A DNA stretch of 64,000 nucleotides from Bacteroidota bacterium (GTDB lineage: Bacteria; Bacteroidota; Bacteroidia; Bacteroidales; Prolixibacteraceae), in the NCBI GenBank assembly GCA_023251455.1, contig JAHEYT010000033.1, forward strand, positions 1 through 64,000. Direction: 5' to 3'. Positions 62,911-64,000 of the stretch are shown here, one piece after another. Each line of letters opens with the position of its first letter. Position 1 is the stretch's first letter. Made by a program: the position numbers and the translations under genes. The notes below the pieces were generated by a model. The model made no database searches and was not told where the DNA came from. It saw only the letters and a program-made list of their open reading frames with translations.

Positions 62911-64000
62911 CTATATCAGAATGTGTTGGTAAATCTTTTCAAGTAATGCTATTTTTTTGATTGGTTTTGAAAGATAATCATCACAGCCGGCTTTTACTGC
63001 TTTCTCCTTTTCTTCAGTGAAAGAATAAGCTGTTTGAGCGATTACCGGCAGATCAGGTCTTAGCAATTTAATCTGGCGTGTAGCTTCAAATCCATCCATT
63101 CCAGGCATTTTCAAATCCATTAAAACTAAGTTGATTTCAGGATGATTTTTTACCTGTTCAACAGCCATTACTCCGGTATTGGCTTCAAGTATAAATATGT
63201 GTTCAAGTTCGAGTAAAGCCTTGATATACTCCATACTGTTTTTGTCATCTTCGGCAACCAGCAAACAATACGATACTTGATCAGTGTTGATGGTCTGAAA
63301 ATCGGTTGCTTCTTTCAATGTAGATTCCGGCTTATTTAATGGCAGTTCGAAGCAAAAAACTGATCCCCTGCCAAGTTCTGATTCGACCCAAATTCGGCCG
63401 CCCAGCATTTCGACAAATGCTTTTGAAATAGACAGTCCCAATCCTGCACCTTCATAGGCCCTGGTTAGCGAAACGCTTCCCTGGCGGAATCGTTCAAAAA
63501 TAATATGAGTTTGATCATTAGGGATACCAGCTCCTGTATCTTTTACAAAGAATTGTAGAACTGTTGCATCCAATGTCTTTACTTTTGAATGGTACCCAAA
63601 GTCGATTGATCCTGATTTGGTGAATTTCAGTGCATTTTTGATGAGGTTTGTGAGGATCTGTGCTAATTTGGTATGGTCTGTTTGAATAATACTGTTTTTA
63701 TCAGGCAGGCCAGTTATGACAGATAGTTTTATTCCTTTTGAATTGGCTTCGGGAGTGAAAAATACATATAAATCGCGGAGCAATTGATTGACATTCGTTT
63801 CGTCGAGGTGTAAAATCATTTGCCCGGCCTCAATCTTCGAAATGTCAACAATGTCGTTGATGATGCTGAGCATCCGATTTCCGCTTTGTTCAATGACTTC
63901 AATATATCGTTCCTGAACTTCTGGAGCGAGTTCCGGAGTTTTCAAAAGCTCTGAAAATCCAAGTATTCCATTCATGGGCGTGCGAATTTCGTGGCTGATA
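62911..64000 (-). CDS. hybrid sensor histidine kinase/response regulator, C-terminal part
   Basis: The frame is open to the window edge, so the sensor part is missing. What is visible starts with the phospho-acceptor box SHEIRTPMNGI (His codon at 63991-63993), then a HATPase domain ('TNLIKNALKFTKSG', 'VKDTGAGIPNDQTHIIFERF', 'YEGAGLGLSISKAFVEMLGG') and a C-terminal receiver domain with 'VLMDLKMPGMDGFEATRQI' (phospho-Asp) and 'DDYLSKPI' (Lys). It senses an unknown signal and relays phosphate within the same protein. No output gene is seen downstream. Confidence 0.92.
   Translation of the reverse strand, partial: ISHEIRTPMNGILGFSELLKTPELAPEVQERYIEVIEQSGNRMLSIINDIVDISKIEAGQMILHLDETNVNQLLRDLYVFFTPEANSKGIKLSVITGLPDKNSIIQTDHTKLAQILTNLIKNALKFTKSGSIDFGYHSKVKTLDATVLQFFVKDTGAGIPNDQTHIIFERFRQGSVSLTRAYEGAGLGLSISKAFVEMLGGRIWVESELGRGSVFCFELPLNKPESTLKEATDFQTINTDQVSYCLLVAEDDKNSMEYIKALLELEHIFILEANTGVMAVEQVKNHPEINLVLMDLKMPGMDGFEATRQIKLLRPDLPVIAQTAYSFTEEKEKAVKAGCDDYLSKPIKKIALLEKIYQHILI

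Overview
The window comes from a Bacteroidota chromosome. It carries the core type IX secretion (T9SS/Por-Gld) genes, a SusC/SusD nutrient-uptake pair, surface proteins with C-terminal T9SS sorting domains, Bacteroidota-type TAnnTTTG promoter elements and a menaquinone gene set. The mixture (PorP next to GldKLMN, DUF6057/TolB-like proteins, a TPR adenylate cyclase) suggests a free-living or gut Bacteroidales/Marinilabiliales-like organism, but the genus cannot be fixed from sequence reading alone. No insertion sequence, prophage, CRISPR array or rRNA was found; the only mobile-element trace is a decayed tyrosine-recombinase fragment.

Layout. 1-339: tail of a Gfo/Idh/MocA oxidoreductase. 505-3990 (minus): MlaE-MlaF lipid ABC transporter followed by an LTA-synthase-like sulfatase. 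4270-5358 (plus): mannose-1-phosphate guanylyltransferase, ended by a strong hairpin. 5432-16407 (minus): topA, a formimidoylglutamase-like pseudo-arginase, porP, gldK, gldL, gldM, gldN, a terminator, then a second gldK paralogue. 16784-19129 (plus): class A PBP. 19314-22973 (minus): M23 peptidase, dxr, rseP, tatA. 23196-23268: initiator tRNA-Met. 23597-24805: membrane-bound AraC regulator. 25241-34862: two giant T9SS cargo proteins, one with Ig-like repeats and one S8/S53-type peptidase-like with octapeptide repeats, separated by the recombinase relic. 34909-38681: TPR adenylate cyclase, YitT protein, HD phosphohydrolase. 38919-42318 (minus): DUF6057-like membrane protein and a TolB-like haem-c lipoprotein. 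42907-47897: SusC/SusD. 48065-49648 (minus): a self-contained unit of a DUF4395 protein and two unrecognised exported proteins. 49916-53654: Xaa-Pro aminopeptidase and a Tat-exported clan GH-D-like glycosidase. 53734-58898: menI, menF, menD, menB, menA. 58990-64000 (minus): upp, a GNAT/FemAB-like protein, a polysaccharide deacetylase-like protein, radC, and a truncated hybrid histidine kinase.

How the genes fit together. The PorP/GldKLMN machine is the likely exporter for the two giant proteins with C-terminal sorting domains in the same window. MlaEF, the LTA-synthase-like enzyme, RseP, PBP1A, the M23 peptidase and TatA all serve envelope building and traffic. SusCD, the TolB-like lipoprotein and the glycosidase point to use of external glycans.

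Features most worth a second look: the octapeptide repeat blocks of the peptidase-like protein, whose DNA has drifted synonymously while the protein stayed constant; its His-to-Glu catalytic change; the gldK duplication bracketing the T9SS operon; the pseudo-arginase conserved beside it; and the unrecognised 48-49.6 kb operon with a perfect 11-bp palindrome in front of it. Several starts were moved downstream from the longest open frame, because the first codon was TTG or GTG, or because a terminator or promoter lies inside the extension.
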